From Hemibagrus wyckioides (Eukaryota; Chordata; Actinopteri; Siluriformes; Bagridae): 64,000 nt of DNA. Under the pieces are notes generated by a model. The model saw only the letters and a list, made by a program, of their open reading frames with translations. It did no database searches and was not told the origin of the DNA. The translations under genes were made by a program, and so were the position numbers. Position 1 is the stretch's first letter. Each line of letters starts with the position of its first letter. Shown in pieces: positions 32,501 through 47,984 of this stretch. The DNA lies in contig NC_080719.1 of the NCBI RefSeq assembly GCF_019097595.1, positions 10,611,501 to 10,675,500 on the forward strand, given 5' to 3'.

Positions 32501-35500
32501 AAGTCAAATATATTTAAATCTTACAAACTGGCACTGTTTAATGAACAGAAAATGCACAGGTCACAGAACTTTGATGGCAAGATATTGTAAATGCTTATTC
32601 TATCTGATGATAAAGGATTTCATTTCCTTAAAGGTTTTTTAAGTTTATTATTGTAACATGGAGAACTAGAGTGGCCAAAATCTAAATAAATTAACAACAC
32701 AAAAACAATTAAAATTGATTCTTTTGATCTAGTTGAGTTGAGTCTAGTTACCTCACAGAGTCTAGTTACCTAAAAGACATCTACTGACCCGTAATGGGTC
32801 CCTTCCCTAATTGCACTGGCCAATATGAAAACGTGTGTTTCCACAGACTTTCATTAAACATACTTTAAAACTACAAGTAGAAAATAGTCATTAAGGTCAT
32901 TAAAGTCATTCTGAATAACCCCAAATAAAGATGTCATTAAGGTTCAGACTCTTTGAATCACCCAAATGTGACGGCAGGATCTTTCATCAAAGCACAGACA
33001 TAATATTCCACTCTTCTAATCAATCTGACCAGTAGTGACTCATATTACTGCCTCAAGACACACACACACACACATTCTTATCAGAAATAGCACTTTACCA
33101 ATCCTCAGGATGTCCCCAGGTTTGACTGTGATGACTGTTCCAGCGCGAGAGGCCATCACGACTCGTTTCCTGTTCACATCCTTCAACAAGGAACTTTTCT
33201 CATAAGATACTGCCCCGACATCTAGAAGCAAAAACAAATCTACAATTCAGTCACAATCATCATATTCAACAAGAAGCTTTTCCCATTAGATGACATCTCC
33301 TATCAAAAAAAAACAAAGAAAAAACACCCTACAATCACAATCATCCCATCCGATGTATACAACTACTCCTTCCCTCAAAGACATTTATATGTAGACTTCT
33401 ATTTATTTAACAAACGATCAACACTGATCTTTATTAACAGCAGACGAAGAGTGAAAAGAATCTGGTGATATTCTGACAGCAGTTATTTTTCCTGTTTAAG
33501 TGTTGATAAAAGTAAATGCGTGAGACTAAATGGTTTTGCTAAATTTCCAAAAAAAATTTCACTCTTTACATTTTCATTTCAGCAAATATTCATTACAAAT
33601 CTAAACTGAATTTTTTGTTGTTGTTTACTGCACTTTTTTTTCTTAGTAAGAATGTTGCCTTTTGCTGCAGTTCAAGATTCATAGAATAGAGATGTCTTAT
33701 TTGCCTTCCGGGTAAAATAAAATACTGGCTTTTAACATTTGTCACTAAGAAGTATGTTGGGTTAAGCAACTTCCTCTTTGCAATAAAGCTCGATAGCTAG
33801 CTAGTTACATTTTGTAAATTAGCTTGTTAAATTAGCTAGATCGTTAAGTTTGCTACATTGCCTTTTTTTGTTAGCTAGTTAGTTAAGTTTATTTTTGCTA
33901 ATGTAACTTAGAAATCATTTTAGAATATTAGCTAACTGGCATGCCAAATTCCAGGTTTCTCTGAATGTTTTTATTAATGCTTAACAAATTAGCCAATCAT
34001 TCAAGGCCCAATGAACTTACAGTCAGCTCTTTTCATGATTAAAAGTATTTCCATTTTGGACTTTTAGTAAGATTTTGTACACAGACTTACTGAGACAGTT
34101 TCTTTATATTTTGCCTCTACCAATTAGCAACAGGTGTTTTTGATACATGAAAAAGTCAGAGACATCTGTCTTACAATTCTATCATCAAATTTCTGCTGAA
34201 TGAACTGACAGCATTTAGATGAAAATAATGCAAAGCAGAGTTAAAGGCCAACATAAGACAGGACACTGGTATTAAAAGGATATTACTTAAATTCCTACCA
34301 TTAGATGACAATTATATATGATTACACAGGCGGGCTCTAATGGCTGCCTCATTATTCCCCCAATCACTTTGGTCCCTTATCTGGGAGAGTGAAGGTGACC
34401 CCATTCAGACATTATCCTCATAGCAGACATTAAAGCAAATGAGTTAAGTGCTCTGCAGCTGTGGATGAGTCTTGTCTATGATCAAGTCCAGAGAAACACC
34501 ACCAATTTCCTGTAGTATAGTAAGACTCAGCATGGGAAATGTGTATATTTGAACTTCATATTTGACTTGAATATGACATATCTGACAAACACTAACAGTG
34601 CTGCTGATGCTGAACTTTGCATCCTTTCATATGGACCCGAGTCATGCAAACAGTTAGTGAAACCTTCATCAGATTGCAGATGAAAACAGAAGAAGGAAAA
34701 AAAACAAGAAAGAAGGCAAACATTTCATTAACCTTTAGATCATGGATCATTTACATGTGTGAATTCTATTTACATGTGCGTTCTGTATATCATATACATT
34801 TTCTAAATGTTTGTATACAAGCATAGCAGGTTCTCCATGTGGGTTTTTCGCCAGTTTCACCAGTTTTATTTCCAGGTATTGGAATAGCTACACTAAACTT
34901 GTGCAATGTTCATGTGTAAATACATGAGTGAGTGTGTGTGTGTGTGTGTGTATGTGTGCAAGATGACCTGCAAACCACTAAAGTCCCGATCACTGATTTC
35001 CCTGTCAGAAGAGAACAAAACAATTACAAAGCCTGGAAACTGCAGGAAAGTAATTCAGCAACATACCAACTACGTGGATCCTGCTAGAGGCTGAAGCTTT
35101 GCCAATGGGATTGGAGGCCACGCAGCTGTAGGTGCCGTCGTCCTGCAGCGTGAGATTGTGAAGTAGCAGAGAGCCATTTGTAAGTGAAATAATGTTGGCA
35201 CTCAGCTTGCCCTCCAAGTGGTGCCAGCTTACACTCGGCTGAGGAACACCTGCTCCAAGAAAAGCACAAAAAAATCACTCCCAATCAGTGAACGCATACT
35301 GCCATGCAATCATTATAGCTGTTTTGCTCCTAATCAAGCCAAAACAGATGCTGTGTGTAGGCTAAGTAGTGGAGACAGCCTGAAGACAATGTATATTTAG
35401 TTTATAGAATGAGAGGCAATAGGCTTTGAGTCAAAATGTCAAGGTGTTGAGTACATCCAGTGGATGTAAACATTTTTTCTGTAAACAATTTTCTGTGTTG

Positions 35501-38500
35501 TTAAAAAAACAAATTTTTATCTATGTCCACTTTTAATGTGATATAGCAAAGAAAAAATTCCATAGAACAGCATGTGACTGTGTTAATGTGACATGTGACT
35601 GTGCTCAGAATGAACCGATCATCCAAAATTCAATTCAAACTCACATCCAACAATAAAGTCATTCTGAATAACCCCAAATAAAGATCAGCCACGGTCTGCA
35701 AAGATGTTATAAAGCATGTAGCACAACTCATTGTTGATCAACAATCAACATGTTGATTCATGCAACATCATGCATGTTGATGCATTGGTCAGGACAGGGT
35801 AACCAATTAATTAGATGTGTCATGGAATATCATTAACGAGTGGAGAAACCAGTGTACTACAGTGATGTCACCAAGAACAGGAACTGACAGAAGGATAAGA
35901 AAAGAATTGATCAAGGAGGCAACCGAGAGACCAGCAGCAACATTAAAGGAGCTGCAGAAATATATGAGAAGTACTTTATCTATGTTTCTGTCCAAGTTGT
36001 GCATTAAATTGTGTGAAAATGTGGAAAAGTACATAATTTCTTACCTTTCTGAGACAATGATTTGTTTAGACGATGTCACACAATGTGTTTTGGTGTGCAT
36101 CAAGCAATTTAATTGGTTAATGTGTATCCATCATAGTTTATGCACACAAATAAAATAATTATAATTGTGGAAATTTTATTCACATCTGGTGTTTTCATCC
36201 AGTGTTTTTATATGCTATCCCAAAATCTGCATAAAAATATGTGAATGGAAACATAACTAATCTATCTGGGTTACATGGTAAGGCAGCTGGCACAGCTGAG
36301 TCACGACTGTCACAAAAAATAAACAAACAAACAAAACATGGTGGTGGCAGCATTGTGCTGATCCTCTACAACTTGACTGGGCTGAGAACCTGTGGAATAA
36401 TTTGAAGAGGTCTGTGTACAAGACATCCCCTCACAATTTGATAGATCTGGAGCAAACTTGCAAGGAAGAATAAAATAAAATTGCCTAATCATGATGTACT
36501 AAGTTGGCAGACTCTTATCCAAAAGGAGAAAGCAAAATATACTGTAACAAAGCATTAATTAAGGTTTCTTATAAGTGTTTTCTACCTAGTTACCATGAAC
36601 TAACCTCACAAACCTGAGAAAAATGTTTTTAGTGCAATCTTAAATCTACATGCCTATCAAAGGGCAGTCTTTGAGCTCACATGTGGAGCCTCCATGAACA
36701 CTGAACAAGAGAGATCCCTCCCTTCCCTTTTACAAATCCTTCATACGTTTCTGATTAAATGTCTGACAGCTAAAAGAGCAATCTGCACTATATCGGCAGA
36801 AAGTTCCTTTATATGGTAGGAACTGATTTCCTTCGCTTGAATAGTTGTGACATTTAAGTCTTTAAAGAAATGGAGGAGCATTAAAGCACTAAAGGATCCT
36901 TTCTTACCAGTGCTTTGGTCTGGAAACAGCCAATTTCCATAGTACATCCTAGAAGGTTACAGATCAGACGAGATTTAGGATCAGAAATGCTGTCAAACAT
37001 GAACTGGAAGAAATTCGAGTGGTGGCCATTCACAAGAGTGGAGTATACGGAGATTGGTCGAACAGAACAGAGTAGTGCGAGGCCTGCAGACCGCCACAAA
37101 TTACTTGTACAAATGGGCATAATGAATGCAAATTGCTTCACTACAGTCTGCTCCCTTGAGACACATCCTGTCTGAGGTAATGAGTAGCATATTGCCTGAG
37201 TCTGAGCTTTACAACCCCTTATTTTACAAAGGGGAGACATTAGCCCTGACATATTGTTGAGCATACTGCAGGCCTCAGAAGGGGTAAAAACAGGGCAGAT
37301 ATTTCCAGGCTGGTGCACTAGATGCTAGATTGGACAGACTTTCTCAAACAAATGAGATATTAACTCATACGAAATGGTTTAATGTGGTCATTAAATCATT
37401 GCTCAGTTGTTAAAATGGTATATTTCTCTTCATAAGTGTTGCTCCCGAATCCACTAGGGGGCATTATTGTGACATTTTAATACTGTAATATTCTGTGTGC
37501 AGTAGTCACAGGCCAGGTGATTCTTTTGGAAAAGAGAGAAAGTATAGAGAAAGCTAATCATGGATATTGACTTAAATATAATCAGAGAGCCTCCATCTTT
37601 TAATATTTGTTTTAATTATGTTATTTCCGTTAATTAGCACTTATTCATCATTAACAGTGTTTTTCACATAAGGGTTTTATGTTGTAGCAGTCTGTCTTTT
37701 ATGAAGAAAGTGAAAATCTGAACATAATGTGTTTTTAATCAATTTTTCTTCTACCTGAAACAGCGTCATTCCACTTTATCATAATGAATATAGAGGCCAA
37801 TATTTTGTTGTCAATCCAAGAGAACATATCTGTAACCTTCAGAGTCCTCAAAAAATGTCTGTTTGATTGTTAAGTACCGAATATTTTTATAGAATTAATA
37901 AATAATGTCCCTTTTTCACTTGGTTTCAGAAACTTTAGTACAAATTTTAACACAATCAGTTCCCAAGTTCAAAGGGACAATGTTCTAAGAACAAGGATAC
38001 ATGATAAATAAATGCTAATATACCTATTTGGAATTTTTAACCCCACCCCTGCAGGAATTTTGTCCAATCCCATCTACTCCCACAGGAACCACAAACCAAT
38101 TCAACCCACCTAGTTTTCTTTGTAGTGGTGCAAAATATTTCGATGGTTATTTCCCACAATATTTTCCACAGATTCCACACATTTCCTGAAAACCAAAGAT
38201 TGCATTAAATGTGTCACGCAGCACCACACAAGCATCCTAATATACTGATATATTAATTAACATGGCCTTTTATGTCCTGTGTGCTTCACACCCTTTTGAT
38301 GTATAGAGTACACACAAATTTTGATCAAATTGTTCTAAAATTGCAACTTAATCTACACAATAATCAGTATTTAATGGCGCTATTGTATATATCTGTCCTG
38401 TAGCGTGTATTGTATTGTCTGTTTTCACTTTCTCTTGTCTTGCACTGTCTCTGGTCTTGCACAAGGCTGCACACATGCACTTTACGTGACTAGGTTAATT

Positions 38501-41500
38501 TTACTCTTCAGCCCTTAGTTCTGTGTTGTCTTATATAGACTTGTGTCATTAAATAGCACCAGGGTCCTGGGGAAACGTTCTTTTATTTCAGTATGAACTG
38601 CATCAGCTATACATGGTCAGAATGACAATAAAAGCTTCTTGACTTGACACAAAAGATAATATAAAAAAGATACTTCTATTAGTCGTAGACAAATAAAATA
38701 GGGTACTGCATAGAACCTTTTTGTTAAGGATGTTTTAATGTAGTATTTCATGTTTTAACACTTCGTCAATAGCTATCTGTAATGATGGTGAGATGCCTCC
38801 TTAGTGTGTAGTGCTTACCTCCTTAGTTTGTAGTGCATACACTAACAGTGTCCTGAGCTATTGCTCACTCTGTGCTGTTTATTTATTGACTGTGAGAGTT
38901 GGCAGGTACAGCACTGGGTGTGACCTGTGATTAGATTCTCCCTCATTTTGTTAGTCTCTGATGTGAATGACGAATGATCCTCCCCCAGACTCCTCCTCTT
39001 TACTGGCTGACGCATAAATATTTTCAACTCTGGTGAACTTTTAACTGCATAATGGGGTGCATTGTCAAGCATTGGTGCTAGTTTCCCTGTAGCTAATAAA
39101 TCCAGTTCATCTATACAGCCTCATCCTTTACTTTTAACAACTTAATTATTTCTGTTTTATTCGTCTAACAGTCTGTCATTCATTTAATTTATTCAGTGGG
39201 TGATGGAAAAGGCTATAGGTGACATTTGGTGCCAAGCCTGCCACACAACAGGATCAGTTCAGACAGAGACAGAAAGTGCTACAGTTTGGAAAAGATCCAC
39301 GTGCTCAGCACATTTTGGATCCCATCCAGGGCTTTAAACCTCATAAACCTTCACCTTTGACTACATGCAATAAATAGCCTTGACAAAAAGGCAGAGACCT
39401 ACATACAAAACGTCACTGTTCAATCACACAACAGGAGCTGCGCTCTGCTACAGTAAATTAGCGTTAGTAAATGATGAGGAACGGCATAAATCCCATGGCA
39501 GAAGGCCGGTATCCTGAGACGCTGGTTAACTTTACACAACGTTTCTCCCTAATTAGCCGAATCTTTCACTACCGCTACGCTCTGCTCTGAGGACAAGAGC
39601 CATTAATCGCGGGATACATTTAGAAACAGTGCGCTGCATCTCTCACAGACATGCCATGCATTTATAGTGTGTCTAACGTTTGTGACAAGCAGGAGGGCAG
39701 GTTTTGCTTTTTTTGGAGCAAAGAGGGAAAAATATGACACTGGAATGTTGAGTGTTTTTATGAAGAAGGAGAAAACCACCACTTTGGCATGGAAGGCTTG
39801 TCACTCATGCAAAAATGTGTTAGAGTAATTCTCTTTTGAGCAATATCAACATAGAATAAGTGTTATAGAAATGTAAATATTGACCATATGCTGTATTTAT
39901 GTTGATTATTGATACAGCCTCACCATTTAAAAAAAACAAAAAAAAAACAGGTTAAATTCTCTGTTCTTTACTATCCTAGTAAAGGGACGTGGCCTCCCAG
40001 AATTCACTTGCTTTTACAATTCAGAATCACAATATTCTATCAAAGCAGCTGGATATTGATATTGTGTTGAATAATAAACTGCTCATCGTTATCCAAATGC
40101 TGAGATGAGCATCATTGAACTAATTCAACTGTTATGTGAGCATAATGCAACTTAGAAGGAGATGTAGGTAACCATACTGTGTGTCTATGTGGTGTATGTT
40201 TATTTACATTTAAATTTATGTGCATGTGACAGATGCCCTTAACCAGAGCGACTTAAATCTCATTTTACACAACTGATCTCTTGAGGGTTAAGGGCCTTGC
40301 TCAGGGGTCCAGCAGTGGCAGCTTTGTGGACCTGGGACTTGACTACACAACCTTCCGATCAATAGGTAGTGAGTTCACATTTAAATTTATGGCATTTGGC
40401 AGATGCCCATAGTGACTAACATTTATTTCATTTATATAACAGCGGTTGAGGGTCAGGGGCCTTGCTCAGGGCCCCAGCAGTGGCAGCTTGGTGATCCTAG
40501 CATTTAAGCTCACAACCTTCTCATCAGTAACACCTTAACTGCTGAGCTATCATAGTAATATTTACTGACCTGTAACTGGACAGTCCAGAGTGAGATTGGC
40601 ACCTATATGGGTTCTTATTCTGCCTCCTACGACCACTTTCAGACTGGCACTATGCAGGTCTGATATGTTCTTCCAAGAAGCCATGATAGCAGGGTGATCT
40701 GTCCAAATAAAAGAAAAATTGCTTAGAAACATAGCATACATGGCTTGTGTGAGTTTGTACAGACTGTGTGTGTGAATGTTTGTGACTCACCAGCCAATAG
40801 CACCTGCGTTGTTTCTGAATCCGATCCCATTTTGTTTTTTGCTGTGCACCTGTAGATTCCAACGTCGTTGGCTCCAGGGTTTGCAATGTGCAGTCTTCCA
40901 GTACTATCCCATAATATCCCGAGAAGAAAAGAGAAGAGCAGAGACACCAAATCAGCCGCAGAATTCGGCTCGGGCGATTGAATTACATTGTGTGATTTCC
41001 ACATCCTCACATGCCACATTAAAGGATTAGATCCACATTTGCTTAAGCCACAGTGACATGTGGTTAGGTTAACAGAGAAGCAAGCCTCGTTGGGGTGATG
41101 AAACCAGAGCATCCCTGTGCATCATTTTTTTAAATAATAAAAACACACATTGTGATCAATCCTCATCAAATGCTACATGGCTGGACCTGTGAGAGGTGCT
41201 AAAATCTCTCATTTCCTCCACATCAATCATAACATTCTCTCTCAGCTACTCTGCTTCTCCTTCCTCATTTCATCTGATCTTCGTTGAATATTCAGAAGTC
41301 AGCAGAGGTACAACAGACACCAGAGGTGTTTACAGCTCACAGCTGAATGGCCGTTTGGACACAGTGTCGCTGGTGTTTCTCAGTATGTGTTCATACTGTG
41401 CATGTGCTTAAAGGAATTTTCCACTGCACAAGGACAGTTTCAGTATTGAAAATGAAAAAGTGCTCTTAATCCTGGCCAGACATTACACTATGGCTTGCCA

Positions 41501-44500
41501 TGAGCAAGAATGAACTGAAATGCCCTTAATTTCTTGCAACAACTCAGCAATAGTATCAAATAACTAAACTTCCAGCTTGTTGGTTTAACTAAACAGTACA
41601 CCTCCAAGTATGTGCACATTTGTTAAAAGCAAAAGCTATTTTGTGTGTGTTCTGGTGGAGGCTAGTCTTTAATAACCCTGTGAGAATTGATCATTCCTGT
41701 GGTAAACTTTGCTAGCTAGCAAAATCCTACCCCATCCAGTTAGTTAACCAGCAGTAAAAACCTAAGGAAACTTCATTTACAGCAGGTTATTGCTAGCTAG
41801 CTTACCACATCATGCTAACTTCAGGCTAGGTAAAACAACTTCAACAACAACAACTAACAATAGGTTGCAATAGCTGTAACTAAGCAGCGTTAACCACATA
41901 TGGTGATTTACTTAAGCTAGCATCATTGATGAAGTTAAGGTCATGTGCAACCTTTGCCATAGATTTGGACCTGAAAGCAGCTAAAGGTAATGCCAAAGGT
42001 AAAGTTTGCAAATATTGCAACATGTCTTAAACTTTTACAGTTTTACTCTTCTTACATGCAAACAAATAATCTATTAGTAATCTGAACAATAGATCAAATG
42101 TATTGAAAAGCTTTCAACTGATTGAAAAGATGTATATCAGAAATAATCCAGTAAATGAAAAAATAACCATTTATATGTCTATTTATATTCTTTTTTATAT
42201 CTTAATATTATTAATACATATATTATATTTATATTTTACTACTTTTTTAGTGGAAAGTGAAGGGAACTTAGAATTTAGAACTTAGAACACACACACACAC
42301 ACACACACACACAAAACAGCAGATCAGTTTTGTCCTGCATTCAAGAAGACCAAGGAAGTGAAGCCTTAAGATGAAGCAGTTAGAAATAAAAAGCTGCAGG
42401 TTATAAAAAGATCATCAATGCTTTGAAAACCTCCTCGGAATACTGTGAAATCCATTATAACATTTCCATTATATTAAATGGAAAAAGTATGGGACAACCC
42501 AGACACTACCCAGATCAGACTGTCCTTCCAAACTGGGCACATGGGCAAAAAGGGCAAGAATGACACAGAAGGAGTTACAGAGTTCACTGTCTAAAATAGG
42601 ATAATCTATGCAGATTTAAACAAAATTCTAATTTACTTCAGTCTGATGTTGGAATAATCCCAAGGGTGTGAATACATTCTTGGTAAGCATAAAGATAAAT
42701 AAATAGTATTTCCCTGAGAATGAGTTAATAGATTCACTGCAAATATTCAAGGGATGTGCCATTTCCTTATGGTCAGGTTTGGTATAAAAATTGGGCATAA
42801 ATAACATAAATTATCTTACATTTATAGAAACAGCAAATTTAATGTACACATAATGCCCTAAACAAGTTATTTTAAAAAATGAAAAGAAAAAATATATATA
42901 ATAATTTGGTCCCACTGCCTCACCAACAGCACCTTCACGGGCAAGAAGGTGCCCTCAGACAGATCTAAAAATGTTACAGCTCAAAATAGGTCATCCGTCT
43001 GTCTGCCATTTTGTTTACATGAGCTGTCTACACTTTGTCTGCATGGTTATGTGGGATCCACACTGATCCTGCGGGTCTGTATCTGTAAGCTCTTTTTGGC
43101 TCAAAGATGAAAAGCGAGTGCAAATGCCACACGAATTCTTGAAGGTTTCTATTTCAGTAGTTTTGTTGAGTCGCTGGAGACAAGAGCGCACGGAGAACAG
43201 TCACTGAAAATGTGGCCTGCAGAAGGAAAAATGTGTGAAGGAAGGTGAGAGATAAAGAAATAACGCAATAAGTGCATGTGATACATTTTCATTAGGAACG
43301 ACCTAATAACCCAAGATCATGCAGTATTTGCAGAGCTTTAATAACTCAAATAAAACAAAATGCAAATCATTTGTAAACATATTGTGTTAATGCTTTGGCT
43401 AAATAACATTAAGAAATCAGTATTTGGTGGAATAACCCTGATTTGCATACATTTTGGCTCCATGCTCTCCACCAGTTTTTCACATTGTTGTTGGGTAACT
43501 TAATACCACTCTTTTTGCAAAAAAGCAAACAGCTCAGCTTTTGATGGTTTGTGACCATCCATCTTCCTCTTGATGACATTCCAGAGGTTTTCAAAAGGGT
43601 TCAAATCTGGAGATGGTCTGGCAGTGGTCTCTTATTTTTTTCCAGAGCTGTGTATATATATATATATATTCAATTCAGCATAGTGGATAAAACATAGCAC
43701 ACTACACACCTATGATTCGAATGTTCTATCTACTGAAAAATAAGACAGAAACAAACAATGGGACTCAGTTGTCAAACTGGATACAAACTAATTTAAATGT
43801 TTGGCAATAGATGTTTCACAAGAAATATGGTATTCATGAAAATCCAGTTAGTTCAGAACTAATATGATCCTGAGCTGATAGGCTGCAAACTGTCAACAAG
43901 TTACTCCAATTTTTGTATACAAATCATGGAATTATTGTATTCATCAACATACGCTCATGAGCGTTACCGACCACTTAAGCATTTACACGCAACTGGAATA
44001 AGAGAGGCTCAATATCAATTTGGGGATGAGTCAGAATGCAGCTTGTACGGGAAATCACTATGCAACTAAATAGCACATGATTGGATATTCACTATAAGGA
44101 AAGTGTTTCAGACACTAAATCCCATTTATTACACTGTAATGTCTCGAAGCTTTTCTACCATAAACCATAAGCACCATCATCTTACATCATTATCAGCTAC
44201 CCTAAAGTTCCAGATAGATTTACACCTATCCTTATTAAATGTAAAGAAAAACATAAAACACACTGGGTGAGATTGTCCCAGGCCTTTTCCTGCTGGGTTC
44301 AGAAAAAAGCTGTCTAATGCAGCGGAGGTCTGAGTCTGTGGATGTCAATCAGCAGAGCCTTTATATCGGGCCAAAACTAAGAGCTGCAGTGTGCCGGCTC
44401 AGCAGTAGAGACAGCCCTGAGACAGTCTGTATTTATTTTACAGAGCCATATCTCAGTTATCCAGAGCTACTCCCATGCAGCGGCTGAAAAAGAAGGACCA

Positions 44501-47500
44501 CATCAGAGCCAAAATGACTGAAGAACTAAACAAGTTTGTCCAAACATGCTATCTTGGATCTACTCAGTGAGTGGTGAAAATCCTGAAAGCTGAAAGGGCA
44601 ATGTGTATTGTGAGGCCAAGGGTTCCTATATGGTTGGAGCCACTTTTTTTGCCTGCATGAGCAATATGGTGGTGACATTTAAATCTTTCAAAAAAATGGA
44701 AGAATCTCTCAGTGATCTCTTTTTTTTCTACCCACATCTTACACAGAGGTCATTTAGAATCAGCATTTGTAACAGACATAACTACAGCAAGGATTTCAGG
44801 CATCAGCTTCAAAGCTTGTGAACATTTAGGGCAGCTATGGGGATATAGGCAGCATAGCCAGCGTCTAAAATTTTTTTATTTTGTTTATTTGTTTATTTTT
44901 TTTTTTTACAGTGCTGGAAATCACAACGCAACATTAGCAAATACACATTTATTATTGAACAGGTTCTTATACAGTAGTTAATTTATTTTTAATAATATTA
45001 ATTATTATATATTTTTAAAGATTTTATTTATTGAACAGGTTTAATTCAAACCTTAACAATTTAAGATGTTGTAGCTCTATAAATAACAACAGCTTGGATA
45101 CGCTGTGATCTATCATGGGAACGTTCAGGAATAAAATGCTCTGTCGCGCCAATAAACAGCTAAAATACTATTGTACATGCTTAAAATAATATTGGCCAAT
45201 GCTATTTCAATACTGAAATAGTTGGAAAATCTTCGTAATCCACGGTCTGTGGAATATATTTTACAGTTAAAAGGCTCCCTGGATGCAAAAGGTTAGAGAA
45301 CCCCTTCTACAACCCCTGGCAAAAACGATGGAATAACCAAAATTAGAGGACGTTCAACCAAATTTTAGACTTTGAAGCAAATAAACAAATCACAGATATG
45401 ACACACAGCAATTTTTTGTTTAATAGCTGAACATTCTGGCTTCGTGATGCATACCTCAGACAAATAAAATAAAATAAAATAATTTTAATTAATGGCATAT
45501 TTTTTCCAGATCAAGCAGAGGAAAAAAACAGGGAATCACTCTATGCTGAGGGGGAAAGAAATGAAATTTCTAAAACAAATACAGGCCCAAGTCTAAAAAT
45601 GAAAATAAGTCTGCAGGTAAGACAGAGTGTTTACAGAACTTACCAATTTGTTGGACTTGGTAAAATGAAAAGAAACATGGCCCCAACAAAAGAGTTGGAC
45701 TGAAACAATAGAAAGGATTATAAAACTCCTTCCAGAACATGGAGTATGAACAAAGATCTTGCGTGTTCCCAGCTGTGTCTGGTATATAAAGTGAAATTTT
45801 GTGTAGGTATATAAAGGTTTGTGTCTGTAAAGGTTATAAAAGGAAAGCATACAGGTAGACCAAGGAAAACTCAAAGCAACATGCCTTGTGGCAGAAGGAA
45901 TTGTGGTAGAACTATAAGAAATCACTTTTCTATATGTAAATAGGTTACATATAGAAAAGCCAATGAAAACCAACAAACACCTAAACTGAAAAAAACAATG
46001 TTCGTGTGGGCTACAGAGAAGCAATCATGAAGTGTACATGTTTGGATGAAAGTGATACTCAGTGAAGGAGATGATGCTAGAACGTTTGTTTGGTGTCATT
46101 CTAATGGAACATATAGTAATGACTGCCTGAGGAAAATAATCAAATTTCCCCAGTCCATTTATTTTATTTTATTTTATTATATGAGGTTGTATGATAGGTA
46201 AAGGACAAGGGGAGCTCATTAACTCAGCAGTCAATGCACAGGTGTACGCTGAAACTGTGGACACTTTTCTCATTCCGTCGATAGAAAATTGCTTTGGTTC
46301 TGATGTAGTCATTTTCCATAATTATACTGCCACAGAGCAAGAGTGTTAAAACCTTTCTCCGGGAAAGGCATATCAACTCAGTGTCATAGGCAACAAACAT
46401 TCTGGATCTCAATGCGGTTAAAAATTTATGGTGGACATGAAAAAAATGGTCCTTGACAAACTCGTGCAAAGCTGATCTGTCAACTGCTAGTCGAGGAAGT
46501 TGGAACCAGCTTGATGTATTATATTGTTTTTCTTTAGTGAAGTCCATGCCTCAAAGAATTCAGGCCATAATAAAATCCAGAAAAGGAGCCACAACTTATT
46601 AATCGCATTTTTTAATAGTTGATGCTTCCATTAGTTTTCAAAATAAACCACGAATTATAATCTTATTTCAGTTGCATTAGGTATGTTTTACAAAACCATA
46701 ACATTCAGCTATTAAACAAATTCGGTTTGCATTATATCTGTGATTTGTTTATTTTCTAAAGTAAAAAAAAACAAAACATGGTTAAGCATCCTCTAATTTT
46801 GGTGATTCCATCATTTTTGCCAGGGTTTATATAGGGGAACATGGTATATGATGATTGGAAGGGCAGAACAGAGCCTCTAGGACTGACTTTCTTTTTTCGC
46901 CTGTATTTCAGGTTAACAGAAGTAAAGACAAGTCTCCATTGTCCTTCCTGGAGCAGAACACAGCCAAACTATCTGGTTCAGTAGATTCAGTATGAGCACA
47001 ATTCATCATGTGCAGGTGAGCCAAACACTCTGTTGCTCCAAATAGTTAAGCTCTTTGACTGGCAGGTGGCTTAACTGGCAGAAAGGCAAAAATGTGGTGA
47101 TTAGTTCCATGTACAAATCCTAACTGACAACATTGATAAGATGAAAAGAGATTTTGCAATATGCAGAGTTCGGTACTTTGTGATTGTACGAGAGATCATT
47201 ATTCATCATCATTCTGATCCATAATGACAGTGTAATATACTAAGAAAAACTCAAGAGCCTATGTGGGTGGGCATGTGGTCATGTCTTATATGCTGTGTTA
47301 TACAACAAGTATCTGCCATGCCAGAAGATCAGATTGTTTTGCTTTGGGTTGTAATGTTCAGATATGAGGGGAGGATAAGGTACAAAAATTACACCTAAAA
47401 TGAAAAAGTGTTTTTTGCTCAAGTCAAGTAGAATGTTATGCTTCAAGGAAGATAAGGCAGTCAAAAGCCACTTTGGTAATATAGTGTGACTGAGGCATAG

Positions 47501-47952
47501 CAAGAAACCTCAGTAATATCCTTTTCCTCCAAGCAAGAAGGTATCTAGTTTAAATATTGATCTAAAAAGATGGAATGTACTAAGAGTCACTGAGCTGGCA
47601 TGAGAAAAAATGGCAGTCTATGAGAAGTTCAGTTTATTCTGGCTAAGAAGTCAAACCATGGCTATTTAACCAGGCTGTTACAAAGTGATGCAACATAGAT
47701 GAAGAGGGAAAACAGGGCTGGAGGAGGCAAAAGATAGAAAAGAGTTTTGAAAGCCAATTCAAGGCTGTGGTCAAAAATAACCAGTGTAGGGCAGAGACAA
47801 CAATACAATCATGAAAGTACAACATTGTTTTCTCCAGTGCAGAGTAACTGAGGCCACTGTGGGCTGTACAGAGTTTAATCTATTTGGGTTAGAGCTGAGG
47901 TCATTTCTGTCAAGTTCTGACAGTACTTGCTACAGAATGTTGGGGAAATTTC

Positions 47953-47984
<32 letters not shown>

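Noticed and set aside
45593..46547. Minus-strand frames of 143 and 107 codons
   Set aside because: They run antisense to the remains of a Tc1-like transposase inside clear inverted repeats.
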